DNA of 64,000 bases from Taenia hydatigena. Taxonomy: Eukaryota; Platyhelminthes; Cestoda; Cyclophyllidea; Taeniidae. Position numbers and translations under genes: made by a program. Where the stretch lies: NCBI GenBank assembly GCA_036345935.2, contig JADWOT020001916.1:1-64000 (forward strand), written 5' to 3'. This document shows positions 23,901 through 37,200 of the stretch, piece by piece. Positions within the stretch are counted from its first letter, which is position 1; every line of letters starts with the position of its first letter. The notes beneath the pieces are model-generated. The model searched no databases and was not told the origin of the DNA. It was given only the letters and a program-made list of their open reading frames with translations.

Positions 23901-26900
23901 TCGGTTCCAACGAATCCAAGGGCGACGCTCAATGTGGCAGCTGCAAGGCGGACCTTTAAATGCGCTTATAACAAGTATCTGTCCGACGGGAATTCTTCAC
24001 CACATTGTCCCTTTCATACAATGATGACGCCAATTGAGGCAATTAATTTAGACCTGCTAAATCTATGCTCTTAAATCCAAAAATACATTTATTTTTATCA
24101 CTTTTATTGTTGTAACCTTTTGGTGAATCGGCTTAGACGGTAGAGAACGGAACGTAGACTTCACGACAGTTGAATTAAAGTGCGTTGGAAGGATGGATAA
24201 ACAAATGAATGGGTGAGAGATGGACTAAAATTGGATTCGCGAAAAAAATGATACACTGATTTGCGAAGGTGTTATTAAAAGCTTGGATAACTGCATGGAA
24301 AAGTATTCCGCTTTAAGCAAGGATGGAGGTGAATTGCTTGTAACCAGCTCCATATGTTACTTGGAAAACATGGTGGTGAGGGCTTGCTTGAGACGACCCG
24401 TACTTATCCTAGCACATGTTGAGATGCGTTTGATAAGAAGTTGTCAAGATATCCACAAAGAACTGCTTTTTTGATACTTTGCATGCACTTGCCTAAAGGA
24501 GTCGAATTTGATTAATACAGGGTAATATAGCGTAGGTTAGAATGAGATTGCGCAAGGCACCATGCAGTGACAGAGGTCAGTTCGGCTTAGCTAATAAATC
24601 TAGAGCTACATAGAAAAAAACTGTGTATGGAGAGAGTACACTTCTACCACCTACGTAGGACGCCTTTGGATACAACTCGAATAACCTTATGTCATCGGAC
24701 AGCCTCAGGTCCAAATGTGAATATTCGGATGACATTCGGCATAACACGCTGCTATGCTTTCATCCACTTCAATATTGCTGCTGCCGCTATAGACTACGTC
24801 TGTAGCCATCTTGACACCACGCACAGGGAGGGCACGACGTAGCAAAGCCGCCATACTTATGGCGATAATGCCTTAAGCTCAGGAGAGTGGTCACGTACTT
24901 CCACGACCAGATTAAAAGCGTCCTCTAGCCCCAAGGTACATTTAAATAACATAAAAATATTTCAGACACTTTGCAGCGAAATTCCTCATCACCGTCATCA
25001 TCAATATCAAGAATGACAGTGGCATCGATGCCACACGTGCCTCTACTGAATTCTGATGTCACTCGCTCATTCAATCAAGCATTGAAGAAGAGGAGGAAGA
25101 AGCACATAGTGTGCACTGCTGGATGGCCAGTACCAGATCACATGCGCACCTACAGCAGACACCAAGCACTAGTGATTTATGTATTCCAACTATTACGCCC
25201 CTTTTGATAAAACATATGCGCAGCACAAATTGCCACAATGCAGTTAAATCTGGTGACCATGTAGAAGACAAAGGCTCTATTGAAACCTTAACCATGAGGT
25301 TTTTGAACCTAGAACTTTTCCAATGTAGACGCCACGATTGTAAAACGTGGTAGAAGTGAAATGAGAAGAAGTGACACAAACTATAAAATAGCCGAATCCC
25401 CTGATGAATGCGAAATGAAAAGCCACCAAGTAGCTAGGGACAGATTTAAGGTAAAACCAATGACAGGCTACTAAGACAGGGTCAGCTAGAACACTAGTGA
25501 ATGTACACTCAGTCGAAGCATGAGTTCTAATAAGCTGACAATCTTTTTCGTTGTTCTTACAGGAAATGAAACCACATTAGGCCTCTGTTGCTAAAACATG
25601 TCGAGATGAACTGACTTATACCCTGTCAGCAACCCTAAGCCCCACTCTATGCATAACATGCATCCCAACCTCGCGTTACCTAATTCCACCATCTAGTTGA
25701 TCGCAAAGCGTTTTGGCTCGTGCATGTTCGTAACCACAATGATTAGTTGCAAAAGAATGTCATATTCCTGCTGTCTTCTCGCATTGATTTAACGTCCGTT
25801 CTGAATGAACACATAACAAACATAATTGCACACAAAACGCTGTTTCTTCTTAGCGTCAACTCACGGCTTGATTGTAGTAAAACTGCAATTTATTGATAGG
25901 ACTTGGAGAAGGACATTGTTTTTAGGAAGCGAACTCTTGCGGATCAACTTTTTTGTCCCGCAAATTAAAAGGCTTTGTGAAACAGCATTGCAGGAAATGG
26001 TGTGATTAATTGAGGTGAGATGTAAATCGTGGGTTTGAACAGGTTTTTAGAAATTGAGGTCTTTCTACAGGCGAATAAGATCAAAGGAAATGCCAAAAGT
26101 CGGGGAGCTGAACTTAATTATTGGGATCTTATTTTGAGAGAAGTCAGTTGCATTGGGAGTTTTGAACATGTGGACTACCCGCACTGACTTTAATTGCTTG
26201 CTTTTTAAAATAGCACAAAAGGAAGAATGTGGAAGATTGTTTGCTGCCGTCTACTTTCAACCAAGCATGCACTTAACATCAAGACTACAAAGTTCATCAC
26301 TCTTCCACACTGGAATTAAACTCAGCAAATGGACTACTCAATCACGAAAAGTAGTTCAAAAGCTTAAGTTGTTGGCCTTGAGCTAAGGGCAGGGGCTGGA
26401 CAAATCGCAGACTTATCAGGCATTTCTCGCAAAACTGTGATTTTTGGAAAGAAAAGGAAGTAGGGGTTGTGATACAATCTGGAGAAGCTCGATGGGTAAA
26501 ATACCAGGCGAGTTCACCGGAACGAAACACTTCAACTCTGACCTCGCCGTAAATGTGGTTATATTCCCATTGTCATGAAAACATCCAGAAATCACGCATT
26601 AAAGTGAATATTCAGTCGTAGAAAGTAGCCATCGCTACCACAGTTGGGGCATAGGAGTGGGAGAGCAAAGGAAAGAATGGACGAATGTGACTCAAGGGGA
26701 AGAATTGCGAATTGAGCAGTCAACATTACAAAATGCGAGAACATAAGTTAAGACAAGTGTGTGAAGTTTATTGCATCAGATTAAAACTGCACTTATGACC
26801 ACAAACAGCAAGGTAGGAAGCCATGCTGACGTGCACTTCTGCATGAGTGACAGAGGAGTTTAGAAGGAAGGTTCAATCGGTATTGTCCTGTAGGAGGTGT

Positions 26901-29900
26901 GAGGTCAGTGCAGTATGCTGCTACCCTTCAATTCAATCCTGCATGGAGAAAGCGAAGTCGTTTGTTCCCATTTCGCACTATGAGCTTTGTCAGCAGAAAT
27001 TGACGCCAAATTAAATTGTGATCGTAAACGAGTCGCGGACACTAAATTATCAGTAGTACACTTTACGATGCCAAAAATCCTCATACCTTCACTTACATCA
27101 ACGATCGCTTTAGTGCTGATTTCATTGGTACACAAGAACTGTCGTGGGTATAAAGGACAGGGACTTGTTAACAAAGATGGCTGTCAGACGAGTGGGTTCG
27201 ACGCGTTTAGTGTGCAAAGTGGCGTTGACTCCAAAATTGCGCGTTTTCATATGCACCCGTATTAACATGCAGGTAGCTTTGCCAAAATCATGTGATCCGA
27301 AATTGTTGCGTCGCTGATGACTGCGATTTATCTGGGATTGTTAAGTTTGTTTGCGGTTTGAGGAGGTGCAAATATGACTGTGTCGATAGATAATTTGAAG
27401 CAGTTATGGCATGAGCAGCATCCTCCCAACACGCAGGCTGAAATTCGGTCTTCAAATCACTACCTTTATTTGATAATTAGTGGCTTCCAGTGTGTGTGTA
27501 TGGCAAAGCACTTCTGCTTCCAGGATGGAATTCATCCTTTCAGAAGTCTACATTATCCCACCGATGCTTCATATTTGTACTTAGTCAATGAGAACGGTTT
27601 CTAAATGCAGTGACAATAATATGTGGAGCAGTGTGGAATTTATCGCAATATGGGCGGAATGCTCAATATATTTTGGTTTTGGATACTTTGAACTTTAGCC
27701 ATAAAGATTAATTCCAGCAAACCTTTAAAGACATAGGAATTTCATTTTATCCATAGGCTTTATGTTTTATTTGTGCTGACCTTAGCAACTAAGGTTTGGT
27801 GGTTCGGCATTGATATTTACAAATTTTTCATGTGCCTACACGTTTCTAGTAAGTCATCGTGTAGAACACACAGCTCAACTCACGCCGTCACCTCACAGTA
27901 CTTAATTTCTTTAAAGCATTACACAATTGCTGGCGCTTGTGTCGCTTATATACCGGGTAGAAATGCCGATTCGTCTTTTCATTGATGTTGCCTTTGGACA
28001 CAGCCTACAGATATGAAAAAGTCCCATCTTTAGATGACAGCTGTTGCACTTCCTCATAGAGAAGCAAAAAGCTTGCTATTTCCATACACTTAATCTTGCC
28101 TCAAGTCATTTGTTAATTGTTGGCAAATGTAAGATGAGTAGTCTTGACATTTGTAAATAAGAGAGAAGAAAAATGTGCCGTACTGCATTAAGCCAAAGTA
28201 ATGAACGCGCTCCATTGACTAGCAAAAACTGGATGATTCCATCACCGGTCACAGTCTCACCTTGTATGTTTCTGTCGAATGTTAGCCGAAGGGATGGGAA
28301 TCTCAATACCGATAGTTTGAAAGAAATCGCAGTATACCAGGTTGAAATCAATTAACGCGATTAATGGCCAAGCTTCTTTTGGAAGTGCTCAAACTTCTTA
28401 AAGGGTCCTTGCTAAAAAAGTGATTCCTTTCATGCATCTGTCTACACTGCTATGTGCTTCCTCTTTACTAGTGGAATTCTCAAACGATGGTTTCCAACAC
28501 ACCCGGGTGTTTTGAAAGCGAAATGACCTCGGATAATGAGAACTACCACTTCGCGACCCTGCTGATATTGAGACTAGACCAGTTTCCGAAGCCTACGAAT
28601 TAAATGATTTTGGAGATAAAGGAGCTATGTTCTGCCAGCTCTACTGACTTCGGCTTCTGGTGATTTTGCTTTGATATTCAGGCATTTTCCACTTTTGACA
28701 CATTTCTTCAAAGCTGCCGTGTGGGACACTAATGCGTCCTCACCTCAACTACCTATTTTTTATAAGATCGAGACTGTTTTACGCGTATTGGTATGCATGA
28801 ATTAGGCCAAATTGTTACGCTGTCTTGCTTGTTGACCGTGCCAGCAGCCACAGCCAAGTATACTTGCAGATATGAATGAGCGCAATCTTGAGATTGTAAC
28901 ACTTAATTAAGCGTGGATCACACCCTGAAACCAACCATCATTTTACGGACTTTTAAACTAAAACAACGATTGTATAATAAATCCCTCTAATCAAATAACC
29001 TGTTTAAAGGTGAGGTAAACGCGCACGGATACGGTCAAAGCGAAGCTGTCAATTCATTGACATGTCGTGCGTGTTTTATGTGATCTCATCAACTGACGTT
29101 CTCTTACATTCCACTTTTCTCAGCACATTTCCTCTCATGAGTAGATATTTCAGCGGCGAGTGCTTAAAGGAGTGGAAGTAGATTTGCTTAAAGCCAAGTC
29201 GTGCAATGGTAATGGAAACGCTAAAAGACAATGCCCACTTACATGTAAGATTATTTAATCAAAAATACCTCCCTCAAATATCATTTAAATTTAGTGCGTG
29301 TCTTCTCCTGATCAGTGCATTGTTTATGGCACAGCCTTTCAATTTGTGGGTATTTTGGTGTCACAATAAAGTCTTGCATTGTTTGGATAAGTCGACGTTT
29401 ATCTACCACAGTACATTGCAGAAACTAAGCTAAATCTACCCATACTGCTTGGATATAATGCATAAACAAGGCTTTATGGCTTTTGTGCCTGCAAACCTGC
29501 TTCTTTGCAATTAATAGTGACTTTTTAGTTACGGTAATTGTGCTGCTAAGGCAGATCCAAACAGCCTTACGAGGTCAGTGTGGGACGTGTTTAAATTCAC
29601 AGGGACAGCATCCAGGGAATAGACACAAATCATGGTGGGAGTGATTATAGTACTACTGTGTGCAGCTCATTGCTCAGGTATGCTCGCTCCTTGTTTTTTG
29701 CATTTCCGGCTCATTCTTCTGTTTGCTTCTTCCTCATTATTGTATGTCAATACCAAGGTGGAACGAGTCTCCTAACGACTCTCTCTATGAAGGTAAAACA
29801 TGCTCTAAGATATGAGGTTCTCGCGTTGCTGGGAAGCCTTTCGGAGTCTCATACCCATAGGACTACGAGTGAAAGAAGACTTATGTAGGTGCACTACTGT

Positions 29901-31250
29901 GCATTATTGGGTATGCAATTGTGAATCGCGCATGCAAAAAAGCATTTTGAGGGCATCGAGCCCCAGATGAACACTGAGTTTAAGCTAATCTTAATCATGC
30001 TGCTTGGCCACAGCGTTTCAGTCTTACTTTCATTGCAATTAGGCTCCAATAATGTACACCTCAACAGCTGCCAAGAAAATCTATTTTTAAATGTTACGGG
30101 TGCGTGGCCTTTGGCAAATGGCGAAGTAGCCCTTGCCAATGGGGCGAAGATACGCTTACACTCCCTCACTACGCTATTCATTCGAATTCTTTAATTTCTC
30201 AATGCACTCATTAGAAATCAGTCACTTAGCATTTTACTAGCTTGTTGGTTGCAAAACAGAGCGCATTACATTTCTAAAAAATAGATTGTTGAATCCTAAA
30301 ATGCTTGTTGTGTGCATCTTGACGAGTCGCTAATTTATGCAGTCTTGGATGTAAACCAGTCTAAATGCGGATTGACATTTAATCCCACGGGATTCAATTT
30401 GTAACCCAAATAAATGCATCTTTTATGTCTTTTATACCCTTGACACTGCTTTTATTTTAGGAAAAGCAAGCTCAACCATAGATGACGTAACTAAACAAGA
30501 AACGACTGAAATCATGGTATTAAGCAGCGGTCTGAAGCTGATATCAACCACCTACTTTGTGCTTGATTGCAAGTTCTGAAGGCAATGTTTCAATTCTGTT
30601 GCATATTGTCGACCTCTATTCTGGCTGGAGGTACGCAACCGACCCGTGGTAAGATGCCTTTTAATATTTGACTCAGATCAGCTTACATAAGGAAACTACA
30701 CCAATGTATGCTCTTTGTCATTCTAACGCGCAGCTTTGTTTTGAGATGTCTGCCGGTCCATTTGTCTGCAACCACACACATTGGATCACTCTCATTTTAC
30801 ACATTGTAAGTAGTTGTAAGTGGCCACGCCATTTCCCTCTGGCATTCGCCAGGGAACGTATTCCATTTTTCACACAATGCGTAAACTTTCAAAAGTTCCT
30901 AATTTTGACTCAACGACCCCCTTGTTTATTACCACCTGGCTGTCAATTCAGCTTGGCTTTGGTAAGCACAATCATTCCCAAGATAAGTTCAAATGACAGC
31001 CAGGAATGTTGGAATGATGTATGCAATGGCAGGGAAGGTTTGATAAAAAATGCCAAGCATTAAGTCAAAAGGAGAAAATGTATGTGTTCGGTACAACAGT
31101 TTTTAAAAAAGAAAAATTGCATTGTGGCTTCTAAGTGAGCACTTATGAATGACGAGAATGCATTCCTGCAAGATGGAAGCCTGAAGTGGAAAGAGGTTTG
31201 ATCGTCGGGCAAAGATTGCCTCAGTTAAAAATGTTCACTTACGCAAAAGT
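20931..31250. other. Ten-kilobase stretch without a recognisable gene
   Basis: Many short frames on both strands, none with a family signature. Long frames at 21,198-21,707 (minus), 23,131-23,552 (both strands) and 24,971-25,379 (both strands) overlap competing frames and have no splice context I can trust. A short stem (cctggctgtca near 30,934 and its complement near 30,993) is the only structural note. No tRNA or other structured RNA could be folded convincingly. Confidence 0.4.
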
Positions 31251-31873
31251 TTAGGCAAGTATCATCCCTATGGAAACGAGCAGGATCCCAGAGTTTGCGA
31301 AGGCCATATCAGAGCCTCCACCTTTTATCGCCCGTGCCTCTTTTTTTCTTCTCCTTGCTTTCTTTATCTCCTGCACTTTTTTCCTCCTCTGGTTGAAAAC
31401 ACTCTACTTAGACCACCACGTGGCACAAAGAATGTTTGGGTTAAATTCAATAGAAACCAGCATTAACAAATGCCACGAGGCATGCAGCTTCGAATATGCT
31501 ACTGAAATATTATGCAGGTGGTTCGACAGAAACACTACAAGCACCTGCTTACCAACAGATAGTGTTTTAATTGTTTTGACGTAGTACACAACCCTGTTAC
31601 TTGCTCTAAACGCTTCGAAAAGTAAAGTGTATGCTTTGTCATGATCCGGTATTTTGAGAGTAATTGCTCCAAGTGAGAAACCTCCATTTTTATGATGAGG
31701 AGCGTCGGAGGGATAAACTGGTTTTGCAAACAGTTTGTATCGGTCTGCATGGAGTTCAGCCAGACCTTGGATGTCCCAACTAAACTGATATGTCTGAGGG
31801 CCTACGTGGCTCCAATTAAAGTGCTGTGATAGCAGGGCCAATTCCGTCTCGTTGGCATCAATCATCGTCATTG
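31251..31873 (-). CDS. EG95/45W/TSOL18-type oncosphere antigen, exons 2 and 3
   Basis: Exon 2 spans 31,873 down to 31,553 (321 nt). It follows tatctgcttttcag, is open throughout, and ends TLSVG at a gtaagc donor. It encodes one fibronectin-III-like domain: QHFNWSHVGPQTYQFSWDIQ, then GLAELHADRYKLF, GGFSLGAITL and YTLLFEAFRAS. This matches the conserved pattern of taeniid host-protective oncosphere antigens, which are secreted or GPI-anchored surface proteins of the invasive larva. Exon 3 probably starts at 31,388 after ttttcaaccag (intron about 164 bp, phase 1 kept) with a Lys/Glu-rich linker. The expected hydrophobic GPI-like tail (SDMAFANSGILLVSIG, stop TAA at 31,253-31,251) lies one frame off, the shift falling around a run of seven A (31,347-31,341). 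Exon 1 was not found upstream. This is either a gene with a sequencing error or polymorphism in the A run, or an early pseudogene. It is a paralog of the gene at 33.1-33.8 kb. Confidence 0.82.
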
Positions 31874-33074
31874 CTGAAAAGCAGATAAATATGAATTGAT
31901 CATTTAATTTGCTCCTATTCTTTCCAAATCCGTCGCAAGGATGCGGAAATCTATCTATCCTCAAAAGTGCCCATTCAGTATTCAAGAACCTGTTGTCACT
32001 ATTAGGGTTCTTCACTACGTCTAGCCAAGTTCATTTTATACTTTACAAATGAATGATGTGCTGCCTTATGAGAAGAGACTAAATTGTAACCTGTGCATGA
32101 CAAGCCCACTTTACCCAAAAAGTGACCAATTATTCAGTATTCCATCTAACTGAAATGTAGATTCTGACAATATTCCTCTGTATTCGAGGGAAATATTAAC
32201 AGGTTGCCAACGCCTTTCAATGATATTTGTCTCATGGTTACCATTGTCATGTTCAAAATGTTTACCCGATGGCATCTATACACAAATGGATAATTGTTCA
32301 TTTTGTTTGAAATAATAAACATCCAGCGTCACCTGCGTTGTGGTATGACATGACGTTTCGCATCATATTTAACGATAATCGAAACCGTGCGTGACCCTCT
32401 GTGGACAGACACGGGTGCAGAGGAAACGGTGGATCTTTGTTCACTACCAAGATTACAGCTGATGTCGATAAAGAAATTATGACCTATTTATGTGAGACAA
32501 AACCTTAATTACTTGCTAGAAATCTATTTCGAAATGCATTAAGTAGTTGCACTCCACAGTGTGGTAATCTGATTCCATCTTGATAGAGCGAGTGAAGTAA
32601 AAACGTGTCATTATTAACGAGGTTAAATCTAAACGCCGTAAATCTCAGAGGATTGACAGGCAACAACCACACAAATATCCCAGTTGTTTTTTTAAGATAT
32701 TATCTCCTATCAATTTCACATTTATAGCATGAGTCCACAGAATTGGATTGCATTATTAGGAATGGCAACATTTAACAGTTATTTTCTTTTTTGATATTGG
32801 AATTCCAGTGCAGCATTTTGCACTTTGGCCGTCTTTCGCGCATAGTTTGCACAGCAGGTCAACCATTGTGGTACAGGTGGGGTCAAGCATGCATCGGCAC
32901 ACTGCACGACGTTCCCGTACTAATAAGCCTTCTTGTTGTAATTGATCCAAATAAATGATCTTATCAATGCGGTCACATGCTGCCTACCACAGTGCAGACA
33001 GTACAGGTCGCCAAACATGACCCACTACCTAGCATGTGAGACCAGTGCGTGCATAACCACAAGCACTCGCTTAC
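31874..33074. other. Interval between the two antigen paralogs
   Basis: Should contain exon 1 and the promoter of the left paralog and the 3' part of the right one, both minus strand. I could not identify a signal-peptide exon with a phase-1 donor for the left copy, nor a hydrophobic tail exon for the right copy. Confidence 0.45.
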
Positions 33075-33818
33075 CCGTGGGTAGTGTTTCTATTATACCA
33101 TTGTAAAGCCAAACGCTGACTTGATCTTTGAAGGCTTCGAGACGAGCGTTGTACCTTCTGTTGGGTTGCAGTCCACGGAGAGTGACTGCTCCAAGTCAGA
33201 AATCAGCGGTTTGCAGAAATGGGTTGCCAGTTAAATCGGCTGCCATTACACTTGGAACAATGTGGTTGGCGTCGAGTTTAGCCAGGTTGTGAATGTCCCA
33301 ATTTAATTGGTAGGTCCGAAGATCTACACGTCTCCATTGGAAGTAGTGGGAAATCGGTGTCCCTTCTGTTTTGTTCGCCTTCGCCATCATCAGTTCTAAG
33401 TGAGTAGTAACAATAGCTACCATACTCAAACTCGTAGGTCTTCAACCAAACTAAACCGCGTCTATAAAACCACCAGTGTTAATGCATAGGGAGCATTTGG
33501 GGTCGAAATATAGAGTAATGTTGATGCTGAGACTGCATTGTCACTTCTCTGCATCAACGCCCTGGGGCCACATGCAGACGATTTGGGCACAAGTCTGATT
33601 TCTGGCAAGATTCACAACACACTGTGCACTGAGCGAGGTACATATACGCCTTTCTTGCATCTACACTTGCCATTTTGAGCCACTGTGCAGATTCGTGGTC
33701 ATCAATGACATCACCAACTTTGGGAATGCTAGCAATGACAGCGGTGGACCTAATCACCACTGAAGTCGGCAACGGCAATGAGGAGACGAGAAATCACAAC
33801 GTGAATGGGCAGATCCAT
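33075..33818 (-). pseudogene. EG95/45W/TSOL18-type oncosphere antigen paralog, stop in exon 2
   Basis: Exon 1 runs from ATG at 33,818 to 33,758 (61 nt) and encodes a secretory signal, MDLPIHVVISRLLIAVADFS, with a good AVA cleavage context. Its donor is gtgatt, weaker than the gtgagc in the homologous module at 63.4 kb. Intron 1 is 362 bp and ends ctactcacttag. Exon 2 spans 33,395-33,075, again exactly 321 nt and in the same phase as the left paralog. It reads ISHYFQWRRVDLRTYQLNWD, then LGAVTLRGLQPNRRYNARLE, then WLYNGIIETLPTG at a gtaagc donor. An in-frame TGA at 33,198-33,196 replaces the Ser codon of the other copy (ADF-stop-LGAV against GGFSLGAI). No tail exon was found downstream. The fibronectin-III-like domain would be cut in half, so I infer a pseudogene, though reading of the stop in this assembly should be checked. 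Confidence 0.85.
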
Positions 33819-34240
33819 AATGTCACAGTAAAGTTATGTGTATGAACTTCCAGAGCCTGTATCTCATTGTCAATTAACCTCCGTTCTTCTGCCCATTTAT
33901 AAAGTCGCTACTTACTTTGCCTGTGGCACTTAGTGCACACATTGAAGTGAGCCAGCAGTTTGACAATGTATCAGCTACTGCAAAACTATAAAAATCCTGT
34001 GCAGCCGTGTCATTTAGGTGAAGTTAGGAGCAGGTGCATTTGAAGAGTATCATGAAACTCAACATCAAGTGTGAATGAAAAATTCGGGTAGATTTAAACT
34101 CAACAAACTCTCCCAGCGGTTCCGATTTAAATTGGCGGTGCAGTCGTAGTAAATGACCAGAAGCACTGCATTATCTCTCGCGAGTTTTAACTATCTACCA
34201 AATGGCTTACTTTTACTGTTCCTTGAACTCCGCTCTCTCC
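33430..34240 (-). repeat. Antigen 5' module (exon 1 and upstream DNA), left copy
   Basis: About 810 bases recur as reverse complement at 62,965-63,775 with scattered substitutions and few indels. The module covers most of intron 1, exon 1 and about 420 bases upstream, so probably includes the promoter. Homology stops abruptly near 34,240. An upstream ATG frame (near 34,062) is closed by TAA in this copy but open in the other one, so it is unlikely to be coding. Confidence 0.85.
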
Positions 34241-37200
34241 TATCCTCCATTGCCAATGAAATCTCGTGCTTTGCATCAGTTATTCAATCAATGCCAACTA
34301 TCTCTTCTCCCTAAATTCTATCTCTTCCACAATCACCCTTCATCTTTAATAAAATCTTATACTGAACATTGATCATTTACACTATGCTAAATGTCTTCTG
34401 TCGTCCTCTTTTTTACTCTCTCATTATCATCCATTATCACGAATGGAATTTTGAGCTCAAAATCGGCATCCCTCTTTGTCTTTCGCTCCGACACCTTCCA
34501 AAACAAATAAAACCTCGAGTTCAACACCGAGATGTCAGCTACGCTCTTGAACTAGCTAATGTCCAATTCGTCAGCCTCAAAACTGCTGGCAGAATCACCT
34601 TCCAAAGTGGTGGCTTGGCAGCTGCGTAGTGCTATTTCTTCTCGACCATCTGAGTTGCGATCATAAGTACAATCTGTTCTTTGATTTATCATTCCTGTAG
34701 TGGTTCCTTAATTGGGACCAGTGAGATGCCCTGTATTTTTCCGAACATGGCAAGTTTTGTAAGTGCGCTCAACCCTCAACGAAGGGTTGCATTCCCATCG
34801 CATTGTCTCGAGGATTCGCCCACTGGTGAATACCAGAACAGAGAGGAACAGCATCATGAAGGTAAAACTAATCTCACAGCATAGTTCTTCGCTTCATGTC
34901 GCATTATGCAATTCAGCCTTCCTTTAGATCACAGCACAGCATATCAAAGCGCAAAGCGATACGGAGCAGAGCAGTGCACACGAAACCACATCGCTTTACC
35001 TTGAGCCACCAGTTCTTTGATCTTTGTCATACGGATCTTGCAGTCTGCACATCAATAGGCGTGTTACGAGGAGAAAGAGGCAAGATCGAGCTTTATTGCA
35101 ATTACCTCTTTTTTGTTTAGGTGTTACTGCTATCATTACACCTCCTGTTTATTGGCACCTCATGCTAATAAAATAAAGTGCTTTTGGCATTTTAAATGAA
35201 CATATTAAGCAAAGTGTGCTGACTTTCTACTATTATTTTGTTCTAAAAACTTACCTCAATGCATTGCGATGTACAATATCTAGCTAGAGTGTAGAAGCAT
35301 AAGAGTAGGTAACTTTTGTGCCCTAGGGTCAAAAGAATGCGCCACACTTTGCCATATGGTATTGTCCAACACGTGCCATTAATTGATTGGCAAGCATGTC
35401 AACAGTGTAGAGAACAGTCAAACACACTCAAACCTAAAGGCCAGGCATGCCAAACTACGCGCTTTAACGTCTCTTAATGCTAACCGTTCTCCTTCCTGAT
35501 ATCACCTTTCCACCCGCTTAGTTTATTATCACCGTTTCCTTTCCGTATCATTCCCTCCTCACCACTAGTTCCTTTTATGTTTACTTTTAACTTCTTATTC
35601 CGCCTTCCTAAGGACGCCAATTCAACAAAGCGAACAGGGCAATTCAATATTTAGGAGGTGAGAAGTGAATCATGATGCCACTTTTCCCATTTGTCTCCTT
35701 TATCTCGTTTCTTATCTTTCTTTCTTAATTCCCACACTTCAATCCACCATTGATTTAGCTAGTAGCTCTGCCAAATCAACAATTGAAAGGAGAGCTATGA
35801 GCGCTTCCCCTCGTAGAATCGTGAGATCAAGCATCATTTTTGGTCCACCCAAGTTGGCTCGTTTTGGATTCACTTAGTTGTTTGCCTAAGTGGGTAAGTA
35901 TATGGGTAAAAGGGCGAATGGACAAAGAGGGGCAAAAAGGCAGATCGACGTGGTGGTACAGTACCTGATTTCCTTTAGATAAGCTTACACACTAATTTCT
36001 GATGACCTGATCTGCAATTTTAACCCATTTTTTTCATTCTGCGCCATTAACCTTCATTACTTCTCTTCTGTGCCGGCCTACTCCTTGCGGTTGAATATTT
36101 ATATTGCTTCCACTCTATTAAAGAGGTCCGATCAGTGCTCCTATTTTCAGCTAAGTAAGGTACACCCACCGTAAATTCACATAGCTAGGCCCATAGCATT
36201 TGCACATTATGCTGCATCAATCGCACTCTACGGATCTTCAAACCTTCCTCTGTCAAATTGTGCACTTTAGTATGTTTTGCCTAACTAGAATAGAATAAAT
36301 CAGGCTAGACTAGACTGGGTCATACTTTACCCATGACCGTATCTCGCTTTAGCTAGGGTTGACCTGGTTTATCGTACCCCATAATGACGTGTTCTAAGAA
36401 TCGCTTTTCAAATTTTTTCTCCAACTTGCTAGTTACATTTGCCCCACGCCGTTCCTCTCAGTTCTACCTATGTTGTTTACACTTACTGCCTCAAAAGCAA
36501 CAGTGAGCAGACCAATCCTACTGTCTACTTTGTCAACTGTAGTCTATCTAATCTCTTATGGGCTTATCCCATTGGTTGACCTCTTTTTCTATCTAGACAG
36601 TCTGTCAACCTTGTGCCGCAGTGAAGCAAGTATGAACTTAAAAGGTTTGCCCATGCATTCGCTCAATTATCTCCTCTATCTTATCTCTTAGTTGCTCGGA
36701 TTGACTAATTTAAATCTGATCTTTAATTTGCATGCAATCACTCAATGCTTTGTTAAATGGCTTCATTTTTTAGCCTTTTTGTCGAACGTCACCCATTTGC
36801 CTACTCACTTAACTGCCTTTATTTTAATAGACTTGTCTATTTTTACTTTCATTTACTTAGATAAAATCGAGCGCCTCCTGGTGAAACAAAGCAGCTTCCA
36901 AGCACCGAAATGTTGCGTAATACAAAAGGCTAAATTGAGTGACGAAAGGTGAAGACAGCATAGCGCGAAAATGCGATGCATCAAAATAACAAGAGATTTT
37001 ATGGAGGATGAAGACGATTTGTAAAATATAGTCGTGTTCTCAGGGAACTTATCAAATCAAGGAAGAAGTGGCGATAACAAGGCAGTAATAGTGTAACGGT
37101 AAGTTTAAAAGTGAAGTCGCCTTTCAAAATTTATGACATTGTAAGCTAAATGTGTTTTTTTTTTATCCGATAATGCAGATGCTCAGAGATGAACACCCTC

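Noticed and set aside
31270..31584. Plus-strand frame of 104 codons
   Set aside because: Antisense to exons 2-3 of the antigen gene; hydrophobic run arises from the complement of the Lys/Glu-rich linker.
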